From positions 1 through 15,502 of the forward strand of contig CATZYB010000036.1 in the NCBI GenBank assembly GCA_958426095.1: 15,502 nt of DNA. Reading direction: 5' to 3'. Both the position numbers and the translations under genes were made by a program. Below are positions 14,401 through 15,502 of this stretch, piece after piece. Position 1 is the first letter of the stretch. Every line of letters starts with the position of its first letter. This DNA comes from an uncultured Lachnospiraceae bacterium (GTDB taxonomy: Bacteria; Bacillota; Clostridia; Lachnospirales; Lachnospiraceae). The notes beneath the pieces are model-generated. The model was not told the DNA's origin, made no database searches, and worked only from the letters and a program-made list of their open reading frames with translations.

Positions 14401-15502
14401 TGGGTAAATTGATCCTGTGCGTTTGGATTATAATGAAATCCCCAATAACCAACTGCACCGAGGAAACCGCCCTGTGCGTCTGCCTCACTTTCCTGACATA
14501 CATAATCTGCATTTGTCTCTGTCAGGATATTCCCTACCTCGCCGGCTGCGTAACAGTTAATATAGACAGCGCCAGAATTCGTCGTATAACTCCCTGTGCC
14601 GGTCGCTATACTTGCTTTTTGACCCTCTCTCGTATTCTCATGTCCGATGAAGCCTCCGACCTGTCTTCCGGCATAATCCATACCTGCCATTGCAGTCGTA
14701 TAACAATTTTTATACACAGTTATGCCATATGAGCTATTATTACCTGCACAATCATAGCCCACAAATCCACCGATTTTATCTCTTCCTTCCACACTGCCGG
14801 ATGCATAACAGTTATCAAAATAAGTGGCTACCGTTCCATTCCCCTTATCATCCAGCATTCCTCGCTCCGAAGCGGCCTCCGTAACAATTCTGCCGATAAA
14901 GGCTCCTGTATTCGTGGAGCCATATATGATGTTGTTCGTAAAGCTATTCCTGCATATAAACTTTGCCCCACAGGAAATAAACGCTCCGGAATCTCCACTC
15001 GTCCCAACACTAAACAGCTCACTGTCCACCGAATAGCAATTTTCCACCATCAGCGGCATTGTTACTTTCCCTTTTGTTGCCATCCAACTCTCCGGCGAAA
15101 CCGGGAACGCAGCGTCATATCGAACCGGAAATGAAGAACCCATACGATTATTATAGAATGTTCCCGAAAAACCTCCTACATGATCTGTTCCAAATGCATA
15201 AAGATTCGAAGTGGAACAGTTACGCATAAACATGCAGCCGGTCGTACACTCATTTCTTCCCAGTATTCCTCCCACATTTGCTCCACTGGAATGCAGAAAA
15301 GAATCTGTTACGTTTACATTTTCCATATAGAGCCGGCCCTCATTCATGCCGATTACAACCGCCGACTGAGCATTACTTGAAATAACCAGACAATTGGAGA
15401 AATTCAGGTTTTTCAATACAACTTTCTTTGATGTATAAGAACCGTCATCATTTTCTAAATATCCAAGAAAACTGGCTGTCTTATCTCCTGTGGATCGGGT
15501 TT
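8466..15502 (-). CDS. Giant multidomain cell-wall-anchored surface protein (5' end outside the window)
   Basis: The frame is open from the window edge to the TGA at 8466-8468, at least 2344 codons; a TTG at 15416 is not a real start because the frame and the repeat pattern continue upstream of it. Domain order by DNA position: GLUG repeats (to about 14130); acidic linker (13608-14045); about seven X25-like modules (about 13500-10945); beta-rich stalk regions (about 10940-9570) including a DUF11-like stretch (QTISYTVTYNNPVKGDFSIVD); an SdrD-B-like domain (about 9335-9560, SGYVWLDSDQDGRYD with a calcium-type Asp loop); a SpaA/Cna-B-like domain (about 8700-9050, LTIRKREG ... RLTEVEALEGYNP); then the sorting signal MPMTG, a hydrophobic segment and a KKRK tail. 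It is therefore a sortase-attached protein held away from the cell on a long stalk. X25 modules are known from pullulanases, so binding of starch-like glycans is a reasonable inference, but no catalytic domain is visible. A signal peptide must lie outside the window. Confidence 0.9.
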   Translation of the reverse strand, partial: TRSTGDKTASFLGYLENDDGSYTSKKVVLKNLNFSNCLVISSNAQSAVVIGMNEGRLYMENVNVTDSFLHSSGANVGGILGRNECTTGCMFMRNCSTSNLYAFGTDHVGGFSGTFYNNRMGSSFPVRYDAAFPVSPESWMATKGKVTMPLMVENCYSVDSELFSVGTSGDSGAFISCGAKFICRNSFTNNIIYGSTNTGAFIGRIVTEAASERGMLDDKGNGTVATYFDNCYASGSVEGRDKIGGFVGYDCAGNNSSYGITVYKNCYTTAMAGMDYAGRQVGGFIGHENTREGQKASIATGTGSYTTNSGAVYINCYAAGEVGNILTETNADYVCQESEADAQGGFLGAVGYWGFHYNPNAQDQFTQALEGESNGNYINCYYDMQTTGMRERASGKSWSFADQGAGASQIPGVTGVYTQYSDAKGVMGLVYSRSNQSMCVSMKDGVWMYRDGYYPALSSFSGPEAQTNFGTLRQSGTIISREEIAVASEEEETATEEETLSETAESQERESETVLPQDSTEDTAHTVDTEETESLETSPGIESTEVIENIESTEVTEGLETAAGPETIESPETIPGTESTEGVESIESTEMTESTEPAENTEASESVESPEDSTEPSTEEESETEEEIEALDVGDGTVYPTYDDAALERIQNKLNEKAAMVPNYLEASVSTVFLNHWDSAMNMDTGTLGGENDWAVGLPANRLTQKEYNPDDPNLWAQDTDGKYWEMTYKNLAAGSYELKVQAGDSWTYNFGSDKFNGNNCVLQVPEDCDVKVKFDYVAPASITVENTAYRIWAEFYSDLYDAEGNEIEDARPFDIQVLGYNTMEDMKSTWTVVGSLPGSDWDRTNTNFDMNYMGTGQGNGDYELVMTLPAGSYSFQITRDHRWDECYGLSGNNGRDENMTFVLSKQCEVSILFNENTHLTTIETNPADALTASQTRETEADFEGYSLISSEAITGHNWLDGLDAALAGKMTDDDGDGVYKASFNVTGKDNFNKLHGYKVITDGKNIGNKSYFHLDGPALNASDEEYNVELTFCYNPETGETWVEDNKGDNSWVDNDLKEESWNVLGSEKLTGFSWDEGMTEEEKEGMTRGKMDLDDDKTTYYINYENVAPGTHSFKVVADGSFDSGIEYGDFDGNNYQFTTTQEATITIAFNSKTKEISVATVPDDVVTYADYVVSGTASLTGSNWDASDEENRMGYMGGYLDTYMKEYEVVTGGQYAFKVVHFGTDDKVTPIGIQVEGEEGTTYTLRIIYHERNSLTEYRLYDKDGRDVTDYLFDIRYESWSVLGEKGLTGYNWEDAANGNQAAAAAAGQMEWDKNDGLYVKTFPDVAVSATPQILNFKVVAGGSWDTGVSYGDRLGNNYTIVLASNEVTSCSVTIIFDPVTHKISVSANPDCLVDGAIDESGLVWYIAGDYDLVSEDAYYTAATVYDTVRDITSAFTFTSGSHVGWTYDDSRNSASGFFSRIGTTPEGTGFDLDYKVEDKEISGTFNERVITLKYDEEAGAYVCSRFMPGKQWVKVTTGVGSRSIRLVPTAYLEAGNDADIYVLQSKSDTKLEHVGNTVVYQENDLAGEVTFNGLEGTTFNRYNVALTAAYAITDRTGFGYYGNYSQQKVVKYDEEMIRSNELHPDKTTDYFTMSSVFGKSASYDDKVIKEGETSNLIIDELVDQNLIGSSYGTDDSLTKAKTIIKVARLDKDGGTTKVFTTRNISDGAEADRAKSVYEKNYLKWTGQMPFDSADAGTYEVTYYWSLSDGRYLTDSKKVTVYSGLASIEKKVEPNWFELINAQDGKTQTISYTVTYNNPVKGDFSIVDVLPFDGDIRKDTSRRDGTNSSSVGAKLTLKDVTVEKGGVLVDITKTSYTTDIGVQKYVKKENNEFTEYFTEEMLDTGSADQIVKDTNIGWSDVSGLGNGASATAIRIDGTQRENGTGVITLKYTIEASDAQRGDYYVNNAFFTVDRTDVTEAGEITVNGVSNPVLTAAVGRELSGYVWLDSDQDGRYDANESAIGGVTVILQKYDPETSKWSNVNSSVSNGEGYYEFVNIYPDGEYQVVFKAPDNGKVTLYKVNGTTLEADFAKLLLTRRLSRYQVTDKNLSRNIADQSGDSYYIDEYLPTIQEIYSNNTQPYYKEGSVTDYYFTRLYQNLGLTDAKPKASSLTIRKREGTLNGKKLPGVKFKLEYSLDASDNYQPVLYYVNDKNEYVFVDPKDRDKLESEGQTILTKGEAMTDENGQFRFTGLPAADYRLTEVEALEGYNPLGAPVEFILPYVEGIEDENEYITDKNNPEKSELDEGVVRYYDITYTITNSKPLNMPMTGHWRELLPLILAGILFAGAVGIYAGYRIKKRKA
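8480..8579 (-). other. Sortase sorting signal MPMTG with membrane anchor
   Basis: MPMTG is encoded at 8565-8579, where M replaces the first Leu of LPxTG. It is followed by HWRELLPLILAGILFAG, a continuous hydrophobic helix, and the basic tail RIKKRKA at the C-terminus. This tripartite layout marks covalent attachment to peptidoglycan by a sortase; the cognate sortase is not in this window. Confidence 0.85.
10945..13497 (-). repeat. About seven diverged X25-like (pullulanase-associated) modules
   Basis: Modules of roughly 90-115 residues start near 13497, 13020, 12672, 12325, 11990, 11662 and 11290 (reading along the protein). The shared pattern is W-x-V-x-G, then LTGxxWD, a DDGxY strand, an FKVVADGSWD-like strand, YGDxxGNN, and a final strand ending TITIxF-(x)n-ITV. 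The modules at 12000-12325 and 11325-11662 are closest to each other and to the consensus (FKVVADGSFDSG and FKVVAGGSWDTG); the last one is the most diverged and may not belong. The pattern agrees with the X25 modules of bacterial pullulanases, by recall of the family and not by a search. Confidence 0.65.
13608..14045 (-). repeat. Low-complexity Glu/Ser/Thr linker with ESTE-type repeats
   Basis: About 145 residues made almost only of E, S, T, P, V and I; ESTE occurs five times and related PETI/ESPE units several more. It is highly acidic and disordered in appearance, and separates the N-terminal GLUG region from the X25-like modules. The repetitive DNA also produces long spurious open frames on the opposite strand. 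Confidence 0.85.
14130..15502 (-). repeat. GLUG-type repeat region of the surface protein
   Basis: Repeats with the signatures GGFxG (VGGILGRN, VGGFSGTF, IGGFVGYD, VGGFIGHE, GGFLGAVG; a variant TGAFIGRI) alternate with NCYxxG-type strands (NCYSVDS, NCYASGSVEG, NCYTTAMAG, NCYAAGEVGN, NCYYDMQTTG). This is the GLUG motif pattern of bacterial surface proteins and IgA-peptidase-like adhesins, which form a right-handed beta-helix-like solenoid. The repeats continue past the window edge. Confidence 0.85.

Noticed and set aside
15340..15416. TTG codon at 15416 as the start of the surface protein
   Set aside because: The frame stays open to the window edge, no ribosome binding site precedes it and a signal peptide is absent; the true start lies outside.

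Overview
This window looks like chromosomal DNA of a Gram-positive, anaerobic Clostridia-type bacterium, most likely a gut Lachnospiraceae. That assignment is inferred from the sortase-anchored surface protein with GLUG, SdrD-B and SpaA-type domains, strong AAGGAGG-type ribosome binding sites, mid-range GC content and the general look of the proteins; no rRNA or phylogenetic marker was searched. Every convincing gene is on the minus strand, so transcription runs from right to left.

Right half (8466-15502): one very large cell-wall protein, open at its N-terminus. In protein order it has a GLUG-repeat region, an acidic Glu/Ser/Thr linker, about seven diverged modules resembling the X25 module of pullulanases, beta-rich stalk domains, an SdrD-B-like and a SpaA-like domain, and an MPMTG sorting signal. 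It ends at a strong terminator. Next, with its own promoter, is a complete membrane-tethered PDZ/S41 C-terminal processing protease (7103-8281), also closed by a hairpin.

Middle (5039-7021): a MarR-type regulator and a MATE efflux pump form a compact two-gene operon like mepRA. A sigma-A-type promoter and an 8+4+8 palindromic operator sit directly upstream, which suggests autorepression relieved by a ligand. The operon ends in a perfect 12-bp-stem terminator.

Left third (1-4986): the first 613 codons of uvrB (nucleotide excision repair). Upstream of it lies what looks like a small accessory insertion. It contains an AAA ATPase with a DUF4143-type C-terminus, and a 477-residue protein that combines a TIR/deoxyribosyltransferase-like N-terminal domain with two PD-(D/E)XK nuclease-like domains, which is an attractive candidate defence effector. 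Around these genes are scars: a 3' gene relic between the ATPase and uvrB, an exact 33-bp copy of the uvrB Walker A coding segment placed between the two accessory genes, and, touching that copy, a 46-bp block bounded by TGTCGG/CCGACA with two tandem 19-bp imperfect repeats that resembles a transposon end. The most interesting part of the window is therefore 1897-4986.

No tRNA, rRNA, CRISPR array or intact transposase was seen. All intergenic gaps are shorter than 300 bases.
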